A DNA stretch of 64,000 nt from assembly GCA_941918925.1 (NCBI GenBank), contig OW799236.1, positions 86,268,213 to 86,332,212 of the forward strand, read 5' to 3'. Source of the stretch: Phyto melanocephala. Taxonomy: Eukaryota > Arthropoda > Insecta > Diptera > Rhinophoridae. The stretch's first letter is position 1. Each line of letters opens with the position of its first letter. Both the position numbers and the translations under genes were made by a program. The notes under the pieces are model-generated. The model saw only the letters and a program-made list of their open reading frames with translations. It was not told the DNA's origin and did no database searches. Below, piece after piece: positions 1 through 11,403 of the stretch.

Positions 1-904
1 GTTGAAATTTAACCCATTTTTCTTTTGTGTTGGTTTTAAACCAAAATTCCTCAATATTTTCAAGCATTAAGGAATTAAAATTAATGTAACGGAAAGAAAA
101 ACGCGCAAATATTTAAATAAATATTTATAAAAGATTTTTTTTATAAATAAATATGCATCTTGTTTCTTCTTTCTGTGATTATCTTCTCTAGGCTTTTTTT
201 CCCTAGGCTTTTCATTCACTTTTATTTATTTTTTTTTTTGCATCACATGAGTATATTTTTCCTTTGATTTTTATTGTATTTTTTTCACTTAATACTTTCT
301 TTTGTCCCTCCTTATTTCCTTTTACGTAGGTTTTTAGTTTTTATTTATTGTTTGCCAACAAGTACATAATATAATTACACACACGCATTATAAAATACTT
401 ATATCTGTGTGTCAGATTTTTGAGTGTAGGCAGAGTTGTAAAGGAACTTGTTTTTACATGGCGGTCTGCCATATACGATTCATCGTTAAAAAAAATAGGA
501 CAAAAAAAACACCAACCAATAGCGTGTAAAGTTTGGATCTTTGTAGTAAAGACTTAATTTTAATGCTGTAAAACTGTATACTGTCTATTACTCGTAACTC
601 ACAAACATCCGAAGATCAAATTAAAACTTAAGGTTTTGGCCGTTGCAACAAAGTCTATTTTAGAACTTTCCAATCGGTTATATAATTGCAATCTGAGATG
701 TGTTTAACTATTAAATAGACATTCAATTAGAATACTTTTGCATGCAATACACGTTCTTCAAACTTATCTAAAAATTAAGTTCGCCTTACACCTTCGAATA
801 GAAGATATTTTGGTTAGCTAATTTCAATAGCCGAACGTAGGGCTCGCATTCTTAAATTTTTTTATGATATCCTTTGAATTTCAGTTGGTTTTTTAAGTCT
901 TATA
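1..904. other. AT-rich stretch, no supported feature
   Basis: Poly-T rich, low-complexity DNA. I see no coding region, no recognisable transposon end and no RNA gene. Confidence 0.6.
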
Positions 905-1402
905 AAGGTTCCACCATTTAACGTTTTTTTTTTTAACTAGTGCTTATTTCGTGAATGGTAACACTTAGCTCATGTCTGATTTGACAGATAATTCGTTTTA
1001 TCCTTCCACTGAACGAATATGGTTGTGTATACGCTTGAGCAACGCTGGGAAATATTGCGACATTACTTTGGGCGATTTTGCCAAAAAAATCATCTCTTCA
1101 GATGAAGCTCATTTTGATCTTCGTGGGTATGTAAACAAGCAAAATTGTCGCATTTGGGGTACAGAAAACCCGCACGCATAAATTGAAAAGCCGATACACT
1201 TAAAATGAGTTACTGTTTGGTGCGAATTTTGGTCCAGAGGCATAATTGGGCCATTTTTCTTCGAAAATTAGCAAGGAGTGGCCGTGGTCAAAGGCAATCG
1301 TTATCGGGCCATGTTGAACGAATTTTTGTTCAACAGGACTGCGCTACGTGCCACACAGCCGAAGCTACACTTAAAAAAAAAAAGGTTGTTTGGCGGACCC
1401 TT
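905..1402 (+). mobile_element. Deleted mariner-like element, family M1 copy 1
   Basis: Tc1/mariner-superfamily relic of about 498 bp. The left end AAGGTTCCACCATT follows a TA; the right end TGGCGGACCCTT is its imperfect complement, followed by CA where a TA is expected. Inside are pieces of transposase: an N-terminal start (MVVYTPEQRWEILRHY in the consensus of copies 1 and 3), then directly the block around the first catalytic Asp (SDEAHF, then GYVNKQNCRIWGTENPHA, about 1098-1181), then a block with the second Asp (QQDCATCHTA, about 1333-1362). The helix-turn-helix region and much of the catalytic core are absent, and the frame is broken several times. It cannot encode a transposase but keeps its ends. 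Sisters lie at 46126 and 55658. Confidence 0.8.
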
Positions 1403-2194
1403 CATATCGATGTTTTAGTTTCAAGGAGTCCAATATTAAGCTCTAATAGCCTTTGGCCCCCGTTCTAAAATTTAACCACTACATCCCAGTTTTGACAACC
1501 CTTAATTTAAAAAATGAAACCTCCTAGAAAGTTATTTAACTTTTAGCAAGAGGCAAATCTAAATCAGAGTGGCAAACGTTGTGCTGAAGTGACTAACTCT
1601 TACAAAGCGTTAACATTGTAATGAACAGTAAACTTAAGTTATGATGTTTAATTAAACACACAAAATAGAAAAAAAATGGAGATAAATCGCTATATTGACC
1701 TGCAAATAGCTGAAATGACATTACTTTTAAATAATTACAACATCAAAAAAACAACAATAGATGTAGTGCAGCCAACTTCAATACCTAACGCTCTATCAAA
1801 ATTTTACTTTCCAATTGTAAGGCTTTGACGAATCATAATATCGTTTCGTTTCTTACAAATTGTATGGCACGAAAATTTTTAAAAGCTAAAAAAACGCTTG
1901 CCGTTCTTTTTTGGGACTGACAGTAAGAAAGTATTGCGATAACAATTTATGCCTTCAAAAAGCTTTTTTTATCGCCTTTATTTTAAAATTTTAAAATTTT
2001 TCGTATGAACAGTGATGGCCTAATTCCACGGTGGAATTACTTGCAATTATATTAAATGTTACTTTTATTTTTAGTTTATCGACCTGTGATCCATAAAACC
2101 CTAACAAACTTGGTGACTTATTTACGTCACCTAAGCCAGAGATATCAATACCCTCCAGCCGTTTATAAAGAATTTTCATTGTGGCATTTGCTAT
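1403..2194. other. AT-rich stretch, no supported feature
   Basis: Short reading frames on both strands around 1991-2247 have no recognisable domain. Nothing else is supported. Confidence 0.5.
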
Positions 2195-3044
2195 ATGGGC
2201 ATTTTCATAAATATGTCAATCACGACTGTAAATCAAAAACTCTTTAAAGTTTTTCAATAAAAGTTTATTGATAAGAAAAACACTCAAATGTTACTATGCA
2301 CACGTATTAAGAGCTTATTAAATTATTTTAAGAGCAATAATTAGAGTTTAATCTGATTATATCTTTGAATTATTTTAAAGAATTGCAATCAACTATTTTT
2401 TTTAGAGACTAAATTGTAAAAATAAATTGTAATTGTAAATATGCTTTAAAATTAAGGTTACAACAACAATTAACAAGATCACAAAGAAAAAAGAAAATGT
2501 AGAGTCCAATAAGCGGTATTTTTTTGATTTCCCTTAGATGTAATTTTAATGTCACGTACGTAGTACAAAATCATTATTTGTCTCCGTCATTCGTATTTGA
2601 ACAATCGCAAGAGCACCTAATTTAGAATTTAACTTTTTTTCTTAACATTACAAATTTTATTACCTAAGAATACTATTAGAGAAAAATCTGTCACGTCCGA
2701 TATGTCACAAACGATATTAAATTGAATTTATTATAAAATCATTTAAAGATTTTTTTCAATTAAGTATGATGGATTTTAAATGAAAAATATTTGGAAATAA
2801 AAAAGGAAAAATTACCTCCCAAGACTCGCAGATTTTTTTCATATTTCCATATATACCTCAAAATCACTTCTGTTTTATGTCACGTACGAAATATTCTTAT
2901 TTTTCTGGATATTTTAGACAACAATGATTCGAATATAATTAATTTTTATTTTAAATAAAGTACCCTTTGAATGGAACATAAAGATCTTATTTTGTTTCCA
3001 ATTTATAGGAGTACAAATGTCACGTACGATGACATGGTAATGTC
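2195..3044 (+). mobile_element. DNA element with repeated GTCACGTACG motifs, copy 1
   Basis: About 850 bp, alignable in inverted orientation with 35851-36955. It begins ATGGGCATTTTCATAAATAT, matching the end of the other copy. It carries GTCACGTACG at 2551, 2879 and 3019, with degenerate forms at 2690 (GTCACGTCCG) and 2704 (GTCACAAACG). The far end, near GATGACATGG at about 3029-3038, has decayed. No coding region is seen, so it is non-autonomous. It lacks the SINE found in the other copy and so preserves the empty site (about 2297-2312, ATGCACACGTATTAAG). Confidence 0.65.
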
Positions 3045-6000
3045 AATATATCACATAACGCCGAGCTTTAATATCCACATTCGTGTTCATATTGTTCTTT
3101 TAACTCAAAGGAATTTGTTATTTTTGATATGTAGCACTAAACGTGATAACCGGGATGAATTTAGGCCCCATATTTACTTAGACCCTATATTTTTTTTTTC
3201 TTTTAGTCAATGGATTCGAGTTCCTTACAGATTTTTACACAGTACAAATTAGTTACATACTTTTAATAATTCAAAATAAAAATTATTTTAGATTTTACAA
3301 TATTAAGGTTTAAAGTAAAATCAACACATAGATAAAGTTTATTAAATTCAGTACATTCATTAATATTGCTTTTAAAAGAATATAAATTTAACTCCAAATC
3401 TGCTTTATGAAAAAAAAATTTTTTTAGCTGAACCTGGGGAACATCTAAAACTTCACCTCGTCGCTTAAAATGTTTTTTTGAACCAATTTGCGTTCCAAAT
3501 CAATACGCTCCAATACTTATTTATCTAACAAAAGGCGATGTTTTAGCTTTTGGTTGATTTAAGCAGTGAACAATAAAAGGACTTAAAACTGATGTAAATT
3601 TCGCCTTGTTGAAGTCTGCTACAGTCGAAATTCTTGTGTGTAAAGTTCTACATTCTTCTTCTCATTGCTTATACAGCCCAAAAAAAACATGATGAAGAAG
3701 TAATTTTTCTAGTGTTCAACGGAATTTAGGTGAAAACACTCATAAGTTTAACATTAGCGTATCATTGGAGATTATGTGTTTATATGAATATATTAAATAA
3801 CTACACTTCAATCTACAAAATGCGCAAAACTCATGCAAAGGTGAAAGACATAAGACATTAGTTTGTCTTATGACCTTTGCATGTGTTTTAATTCGGTTTT
3901 ATGACAAATTTTTTCGCATTTAGAGTGACTATTTTTGCACTATCGATTTAATTTGCATCTTGGAAATGTATTTTACTTAACACTACTTCCAATTATTATT
4001 TTTTTGCTGGAGCGGTAAATTTCTTTTCAGTCGATTAACATGCTGTAGTGAATATTAAATATCTGGATATACTGATGCTTGGAGTTAGCTCTCATTGCTA
4101 TCATTCCTTTACGACCTGCCTTCATGTGAATTTAAATATTTTCCTTACATGTGAATGAATCAACTTTTACTTTTTTTACACGCAGAGAGGCATAAAAATG
4201 CTATATCGTGATTTTGTACATCCTTGTTTTAAAAGGTTTGTTTTTGTCCTTTTTGAATAATGGTGTTTATATACGTGTATTTTGTTGCTGTTGTTTGTGC
4301 TTGCGTGTATCTCCTGGCATTAGTTTTTTTCGTCTCGTTCATGAATGTTTGTACATACACACATACATTTGTATATTCAAAATATTTTCATTAGACATAC
4401 ATACATACATACATATGTATGTATATATAATATGTTAGTAGGTGTTGTGTATATTGTGGACATATGTACGTGAGTTTGTATCTAATTGTCAAAGTTTTTT
4501 GATATTCTAAAAGATGTTTTTTTTTAATTTATTTTTTTCGTTGAAGTTTACTTTTAGAGGACTCCTTAACAACGTCTCCGCTAAATATTGATTTTCCTTG
4601 TAACTTTTTTGTCTGGATTATGTCAGATAACTTCTTCGATTCGTAAGATATTCATTAAACAAGTCTCTAAATTTTTTTCTGCAAAAATCAAAAACGCTCG
4701 ATATGTTCTAGTAACTAAAATAAATAATTTAAAAAATTATTTATATGGCAACACTGGCTACGTATTTCACGTGTTTTTTATTTACCATCATTGTTTATAT
4801 TCCAGAATATCATTGTTGTAAGTTCTTGTTGTCGTAGTCGCAACTGTTTTTGTACTACTATTTCTGTTGCTATTTCTGTTGCTATTTTTGTTATTGCGTC
4901 TAACATTGTTATTGTTGTTTTTGTTGTTATATTTGTGTTGTTATATTATGTTTTATCATGCAAAATAAAATAGTAAATTAATTTTTAATCCAAATATTTT
5001 TGCTAGGGCTTTCATTGTCCGTCCATCGCTCAGTCATTTGATTTTAATGCGATGATATGCGTGAGCGTAGCTAGTTAAGTGAGAATGAGATTAAAATGAT
5101 AAAAAAAATAAAAGGAGGGAAAATATGTACATAAATATGTATGTATGTGTGTATATCACTTCTTATAGCAGATTAGTGTATTATAATGCTCATTAATAAT
5201 TATTATAATCAAATAAATTGTGTGGGAAAATATGAACACACATTTCTGCATGTGTTTGAGTGTGTGTAAAGTTATGAGAAATTAGTTTAACCACAAATTA
5301 AATATAATAAATAATAAATATTTGATTTAATTTAACACTTGGTTAAAATTATTATTAGATGTGTAAAATAAACGATAAAATCTGTTGAATATTTGCTATC
5401 ATAAGTGGCATATTTTAACAAATTTAATTAATTGAGTTAAGAAAAAATCTAAATTTGTCTGTAAAAATTTTTTTATAAAAACATTAAATCTGCATTGGAC
5501 GAATGTTTGATACACTATTTTGTATGTTTTAACTGAATACTGCTGCAAAAGTTTTGTTAAATTTCATTATGAATTGCAGGACTATAATTTTCTTTTATCC
5601 TTGTTATACAAGTTAAATACTAGATCTAGAATTTGGAACATAATTTTAGTCTTATAGAACTTTTCACATTTACAGAGTTTCCATGAAAACACAATTACAT
5701 GCATATATGGTCAGAAAAGAAGGCATTGCCACAACCATACAAAAAAATTTTCTTTTTAAACACTTTTCACTTCTTCCCAATTGATTATTTATATAATTTT
5801 GAACACACATTCAAATCTTTTCCTCTTTTAAGACATACTAATGATATGATATAATACCGGGCCACGCCCATGCAAATAAAATATTCGTTTTCTGCATTTG
5901 ACTTGACAGAACTTTATGAAACTTAGTGGACACATTAAATTAATTTAAGGAAATTGTTTTTTTTTTTGCGTTTACACTTTTTGTTAGCATAATCCTTTTA

Positions 6001-6165
6001 CAACGAATCAAGTTTTTGCCTAGATTTTGTTTCGTTAATCTTTATTTTTTTCATCCAAGCAGATGAATTGTCTATTGTAGCCCGACCTCTTTATGATTAT
6101 GTAGTGGGGTAGATCCTTGCTACAGTGGTGTGAAGTCTTGCTTAGTATTTATCATTTGCTCTGTA
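3045..6165. other. AT-rich stretch without gene; microsatellite and hairpin
   Basis: No coding region is supported. It contains a CATA microsatellite at about 4395-4428, TTG-rich stretches near 4850-4940 and the hairpin at 3832-3882. The rest is simple AT-rich DNA. Confidence 0.5.
3832..3882. repeat. Imperfect hairpin
   Basis: CATGCAAAGGT and CATAAGACA on the left arm are complemented by TGTCTTATG and ACCTTTGCATG on the right arm, with a 6-nt bulge on one side and a short loop. Nothing shows that it is transcribed. It may be a decayed inverted-repeat element. Confidence 0.55.
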
Positions 6166-6351
6166 GGTGGCGCTAGCTGAACGTGAAAGTACGCTAGTAG
6201 TTCAATTTGTGAACTGGGACGTCAAGAGGCATTTTTTTGGTTTTTAGTAGAAGGGTATTTAAAGCTTTTTAATTAAAAACTCCAAACACCGCGATGAAAT
6301 TTTTTTGTATTTTGGGTATTCTAATTTTTTCAATTTCATTCTCATTCTAAA

Positions 6352-8235
6352 TTAATTAATGTAAGGATCTGATGATATTTGCAAATAGTGCATTACATCT
6401 TCATTCGTAGAAATACGTGCATTTTTACGAGAATGGAATAGCCTACAGTTTCTATACTCCTTGTTCATTGCTTCTTGCGCTTCTTCGGATAACATTCCTG
6501 TAGCAAAAAAAAGTTAATATTAAATAAAATTTAAAAAAATACGATCAAAAATAAAAATTGCAAACAAACCTATTGGCAATATAGCCTCAGATACCATTTT
6601 GCTGCCGTGAATGAGAACTTTATGCACAGTGATAGGCATGTAATACCAGCCATAAAGCTCTACATACAATTTTGCAGTGTCCATGCAATACGTATGGAAT
6701 TTACCAACATCTATATTTTTACTACTATTTATAGTATTTAATATAATTTTAAAGCGGTGAATTAAGTCTACATTTACACCAGTTATGTCAGCGGTTATTT
6801 CTGGATTTTCAAAAAATCTACTAGAGACATTACCATCATTGGTTGTTCCCATGCCTTGTTTCACCACATCGACTTTTAAACCCAGAACTAATTTGAATTT
6901 TTTTTTTATTTCTGTTTTAGCAACTTCTTTCTGTTCTTTTGTGTCTTTATTTGTCCTCCACGCTTTAAAACTTTTGTTATAACTGATATGTAATATACAT
7001 TCCATGAATTTTATTCGAGCATGTAGCGGCGAAATTCCAAATTTCAATGCTTCAGCTGAATTTGTTCTTAAGATAACTGCATTCAAATTATTCATTTCAG
7101 TAGGTTTTGCTCCACATATGAAACAAACAGCCATCGAGCAATTCTTACTGACTGTTGTTGCCACTTTTCCGTCAATCATCGTCATAGTTAAACTATGCGA
7201 TATCACAAACTTCTTGTTGAACATTTCGAATTCTGTCGTTTTTAAATTTTGAATTTCTGTATTTACACGATTTACTTCATTGTAATTAACATCTGCTGTT
7301 TCTTTCACAAATTCGAATTTCATAGGCCTACAAAGTCTTGTTGAAGATGGTTCTGAATTTGTCCAACACAAATAAAAATCATTGTATAGATCAGTTAACT
7401 TTAACGGAACAAGAGATGTTAAAAACATATTTTTATCAGAAACATTTTCATCGGTGAAACGTTGATGATATTCACTATGCCCTGATGATCCATCACACCC
7501 TCATTTACTTATTAAATTCAACTCATTTGGAATCTCATAAATCTCACTTTTTGTTTTTGTTTGGAAAATTCTTGAAATAGTGTGATCAAGTAATTCTTGT
7601 AATCCAACACTGCTAAAACGTTCATCAACCTTAATATTTGCAGGATAGCATTTTTTTTTAACTTCTAATATTTTGCTATAGTGTGGGAATATGTCACAAC
7701 CAATTTCTTTTGCAGAGTTTCTTAAAACATCATATTGGTGTGTTGATAATGAAGCATCAATTATAAGGCTGAGTGCTTTCTCTGGTGTAAATGATTTGAA
7801 TTGTTCACTCTTTTCATATTTTTTAGCAGCAGACACTATCAAGTCTTTTGGGAAACTTTCACAAAATTGAGATATTTTACTTCTCTTAGACTTTTCTTGG
7901 CTTTCTTCGAAAGCTTTTACATGTCGTCCACGCTTAACGGAATGCGATGTGCTTGGTTGTTCATCATCCAAAGTTTCTTCACATATGGTGTAAAGCTTTG
8001 CAAGCCACTCTTTATTATCAACCAAAAATTTACTTTTTATGCGCCCAGATTTGTTCCATTTGGATTTAAATTTTGGTATGAAATATTTTATTAAAAAATC
8101 ACGAAATTTTTTAATAATTAAGTCTGAAATTTCATTGAAATTTGTTGATATGACACCAACAACAACATCAATATCTTTATTGCTATCGATCCAAATATCA
8201 GAAATTGCACTATAAGAAATTATTGAATTATCCAT
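6352..8235 (-). pseudogene. Transib transposase (RAG1-related), one nonsense codon, one intron
   Basis: Cut-and-paste transposase of the Transib superfamily, the lineage related to RAG1. Exon 1 runs 8235-6570; a 72-nt intron (GTTTG...CTACAG, 6569-6498) follows; exon 2 runs 6497-6352 and ends in TAA. The spliced frame is about 603 codons. The first catalytic Asp is in CDGSSGHSEYHQRF (about residue 248), the second in TMIDGK (about 355); their spacing of 107 is close to that of RAG1 D600/D708. A CFIC pair (371-374), then FFENPEITADITGV, LYVELYGWYYM and VHKVLIHG follow, and exon 2 has LSEEAQEA and NARISTNED. The third acidic residue lies in this C-terminal part; I cannot say which Glu. A single in-frame TGA (7501-7503) sits just before GCDGSSG, probably from TGG. 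There are no frameshifts. The N-terminal 240 residues are basic and otherwise unrecognised. A young dead copy, or a gene read through, are the alternatives. Confidence 0.88.
6498..6569 (-). other. Intron of the Transib transposase
   Basis: On the minus strand the coding sequence reads CCA ATA G, then GTTTGTTTGC, an AT-rich stretch, TTTTTTTGCTACAG, then GA ATG TTA TCC. Splicing restores PIG-MLSEEAQEA, the block expected at this point in Transib proteins. Length (72 nt), donor, acceptor and polypyrimidine tract are typical of short fly introns. Confidence 0.8.
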
Positions 8236-8964
8236 GACCTTGTAAATTTTTTTAATACTTTATATAAACTTGTATAAACTTGCACTCTCAAATATGTAGA
8301 TTGTGAATTAAACATATACATAATTGCAATTACCGTTTGTTGATCAATAATATTTAAAACAACAACAATGTGATATTTTTTTACAGTTTGTTTTTAAAAA
8401 GTTTGTGAGCACAAAATAAAATATCAAACAAACAATTAAAAAAAAAAAATTAAAAATTTGTAAACATATAGCGACAAAATGTGCACGTTGCGTATTTTTT
8501 GTAGTTTTTTGTAAGTATGTTTAAAGTACTTTTGCAAACTTTTGCTATATGTCCTCTACTTTAAATTAAAGCTGAGACTTCAATCTTTCATTTGATATAA
8601 GTCTGCACCTAGGGCGAGGGGCTGCTCTATATTTCCTAGTCCATTGAAAATGCAAAATGTTAAATTTTTACACCACAATTCTGTTGTAAAGAAATTTTTT
8701 TTTTGTGTTTCTTTTTTTAAATTTATTTTTTTATCTACTCATTCTACAATAACCAAATTAATTAAAAAAATACTTTAAGGTTATATTTATTATGTATTTT
8801 TTTATTGATAAGCTTTTGAATATTACATATTGAACCAACATATTTCAAGCGCATACCTCAACTTTGACTTGCTCTAGACCAAAAAGTAATGAAGTTATGA
8901 ATCTCAAATTTCATTTATGACACGCCAAAAACTATTTTTTGCCGCTGTTACTTTAGAGCTGTCT

Positions 8965-8971
8965 CACTGTG
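8965..8971. other. Candidate Transib terminus (heptamer CACTGTG)
   Basis: CACTGTG, read inward as CACAGTG, is the recombination-signal heptamer shared by many Transib ends. It lies about 730 bp upstream of the transposase start. It is followed by GCGCCACC (8971-8978), whose complement GGTGGCGC occurs at 6166-6173, downstream of the stop codon. The exact ends and the expected 5-bp target duplication could not be fixed. Confidence 0.35.
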
Positions 8972-8978
8972 CGCCACC

Positions 8979-9962
8979 TTGTATAAGTGTACCCTGGTTT
9001 CTACTTGTCAAGCACTTTCATTTGAAACCAGTTTTGTGAGGGTTTTCTCTCTTCTTTCACATATTTAAAATGTCAAACTTTATTTATAAAAAATTTTAAC
9101 AAATTTTACTTACTTTTATTACATTTTTGTTATTAGTTTAATTAAAATGTTCGAACTAAGAAAGCATAAATAATATGTTTGTTTTAATTAAGTCAAATAA
9201 GATTTGTCCGAAATAATAAAATTAATTGTTGTTGTTTTTTTTACCTTTAAATATAGTATTAGTTTTGATGCAAAATGCATGTCTTTGAATTTTTCTGTCG
9301 ATAGGTTCCACGCTTTTCCTGGATTTTTTCTTTAAAAACTTAAATGTTTTGTTCACATAGAAGTACGAAGTGAATAAACCAACAATATTGGTGGCCACTG
9401 TAAATAGGTATAGCGGGACAAACAAACATAGCACGCAATCTATCTTCCCTACCTTTTATTAATTCTTTAGCAATTACTTTACTAATAAAGAAAAATCAGA
9501 AGACATAACAAGATATTGTTTTTTACCTCCTCCCAACAGCAATACAATGGATATTTATTATTCATTAGTACAACCTATAAATACTGTATTACTCTCTTAA
9601 ATAACCACTATGTATATTGTATAAGTTATGTGTCATCACATATTTTCTTACATTTATTTTGTGTTAAATAACTAAAAAAAAATATTTTGCAAATTCTTTG
9701 TATTATACCCACTTAGTTGGAGTGCTGCCAACAATTTGTTCCTACCTGATTGTAGCAACCAAACCCATGTAGACATTTTTAGAGAATTTTCTAGACAATC
9801 CTACTAAAAACATTTTTGCAATTACTTTCCAGATGACAAAGAAATGTCATCGTGTATTTCTGTTGATATGAATAGCATAAAAAATTATTAAATAATATGA
9901 GAAATATTCTAACATTAAGGTTAAGGTTGAAAAATAACACATAGATGCGAAAGACTGCCCAT
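8979..9962. other. AT-rich stretch, no supported feature
   Basis: No coding region recognised. CAGGGTACACTTATACAAGG, read on the minus strand at about 8977-8996, resembles a hAT-type end, but no partner was found. Confidence 0.45.
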
Positions 9963-10648
9963 TAGGGGTACCAAAATAAGGCCCTATCACCACGCTGTAG
10001 CCGATGTTGTGCTGAAACCGAAAAATGTTTCCTCAGGTCATTTTGGAACAAAAACGTTCTGCGTCGAAGCCGATTTCTGAAAGCCCTTTAAGACTTTTTT
10101 TTTATTTTTTCAAAATTTTTTATTTTTTTTTTTAATTTTTTATTTTTTTAAAAATTTTTTAATTTTTAAAAATTTTTTAATTTTTTTTTAAAAATTTTTT
10201 ATTTGTTAAACATTTTTTATTTTTTAAAAATTTTTTATTTTTTAAAAATTTTTTATTTTTTAAAAATTTGTTATTTTTTAAAAATTTTTTATTTTTTAAA
10301 AATGTTTTATTTTTTTAAAAACTTTTTATTTTTTAAAAATTTTTTATTTTATAAATTTTTAACTATTTACATTTCTTAATGTAATTATATGATTATAATC
10401 AAAATCACAATCTAAAAACTATCTTTGTTAAGTGAAATTTAATTAATTATCATTTAATTAATTTATAAGGAAAATATTTTTATTTTTTTAGAACTTACTG
10501 ATCCCAAACTTAATTGCATTTGACGCGAAACCTTTTTTAACGATATCGAATATCTAAAGATGCAGTTCCTATTGTTTTTTTATGCACTACATGGTATGGA
10601 TAGGGCCATTTTGATATTTTCAAAAATTGTAAAAAAGTTGTATCCCTA
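9963..10648. mobile_element. MITE with 8-bp target duplication CTGCCCAT
   Basis: A 686-bp non-coding element bounded by TAGGGGTAC and GTATCCCTA, with a second inverted pair AAGGCCCTATC and GATAGGGCCAT just inside. CTGCCCAT is repeated exactly at 9955-9962 and 10649-10656. An 8-bp duplication fits hAT or P superfamily transposases; no transposase is present. Its centre is the AT tandem array at about 10085-10360. Confidence 0.75.
10085..10360. repeat. AT minisatellite, about 18-bp unit
   Basis: Repeats of approximately ATTTTTTAAAAATTTTTT with small variations. Each unit is self-complementary (TTTTTTAAAAA), so the array can fold. It lies wholly inside the MITE at 9963-10648. Confidence 0.8.
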
Positions 10649-11073
10649 CTGCCCATATCCCAGAATATTCCTGTCACTTATGGCGTTTTCTTTTTAGAAA
10701 ATTTTTTTTCATTGATTGTACAATTAAGTTTAAAATATGTTGACTTCTTTACTTTCACTTTTCTTTAGGAAAGAATGATCTGCTCTTTTATATTTCCAGT
10801 TTACCTCTATAAATTAAAATAAGTAAGAGTGCTATCTTCGGCCATGCCGAATCTGATAATACCCTTCACCATCTTGTACATTGGCATAGTGATCACAGCG
10901 TAACTTAGGCTAGATATCAGATTTAATTTTAAACGAAATTTTGCTTTATTATTTTCAATGCCATATTTGGTTTTGAATTTTTACATTTTTCCCCCCATTC
11001 GTATAATTATAAAATAAGGTTATGTATGTATTAGTAATAAAATTAAAAAAAATTGAAAAAAAAAAAGGTTTAT

Positions 11074-11141
11074 TCACCCGGGATTCGAACCAGCTTACCT
11101 CGATTTTGTAGTTCAGTGACATAACCACTAGACTACCATTA
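11074..11141 (-). other. tRNA-like segment inside family A repeat
   Basis: On the minus strand GGTAGTCTAGTGGTTATG resembles a pol III A box and GGTTCGAATCCCGGG a B box, about 40 nt apart. The T stem pairs poorly and no acceptor stem forms, so this is not a functional tRNA. Shorter remnants with TTCGAATCCC or ATCGAATCCC occur in other copies at about 12630, 21545, 34910 and 54085 (complement). Confidence 0.45.
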
Positions 11142-11286
11142 TTTTATATTTCGTATTAATTTGCAGACTTAATTAAAAATAATTTAAGGAATGCATATTT
11201 ACATACAGATATATATTAGGTTACCCGCAAAAAATCGATGTCGAAATTTTGTTCGTCGCCCTTTTACTATTAAAAATAGTCTAACG

Positions 11287-11403
11287 CCTGTGTTCAGCAA
11301 TCCAAGTGAAATTAAATCACTTGGAATTGCCATGAAATTGTTTTTATAAACAACAACACTCCAATGGTAAATCCGAGTGATTTAAATTCACTCGGAACAC
11401 AGG
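11287..11403. mobile_element. 117-bp element of nested palindromes
   Basis: Ends CCTGTGTTC and GAACACAGG are perfect 9-bp inverted repeats. Each arm holds its own palindrome: CCAAGTGAAATTAAATCACT followed by TGG on the left, and CCGAGTGATTTAAATTCACT followed by CGG on the right. The two arms are also complementary to each other. A foldback-type MITE is the best reading; no clear target duplication was seen. Confidence 0.6.

Noticed and set aside
4208..4438. Cysteine-rich frame with CATA-encoded repeats
   Set aside because: Produced by T-rich DNA and the CATA microsatellite.
6785..8094. Plus-strand frames opposite the Transib gene
   Set aside because: Shadows of the minus-strand transposase.
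11074..11141. A tRNA gene on the minus strand
   Set aside because: A-box and B-box-like motifs exist, but the T stem has mismatches and no acceptor stem forms. It sits inside a repeat with similar remnants elsewhere.
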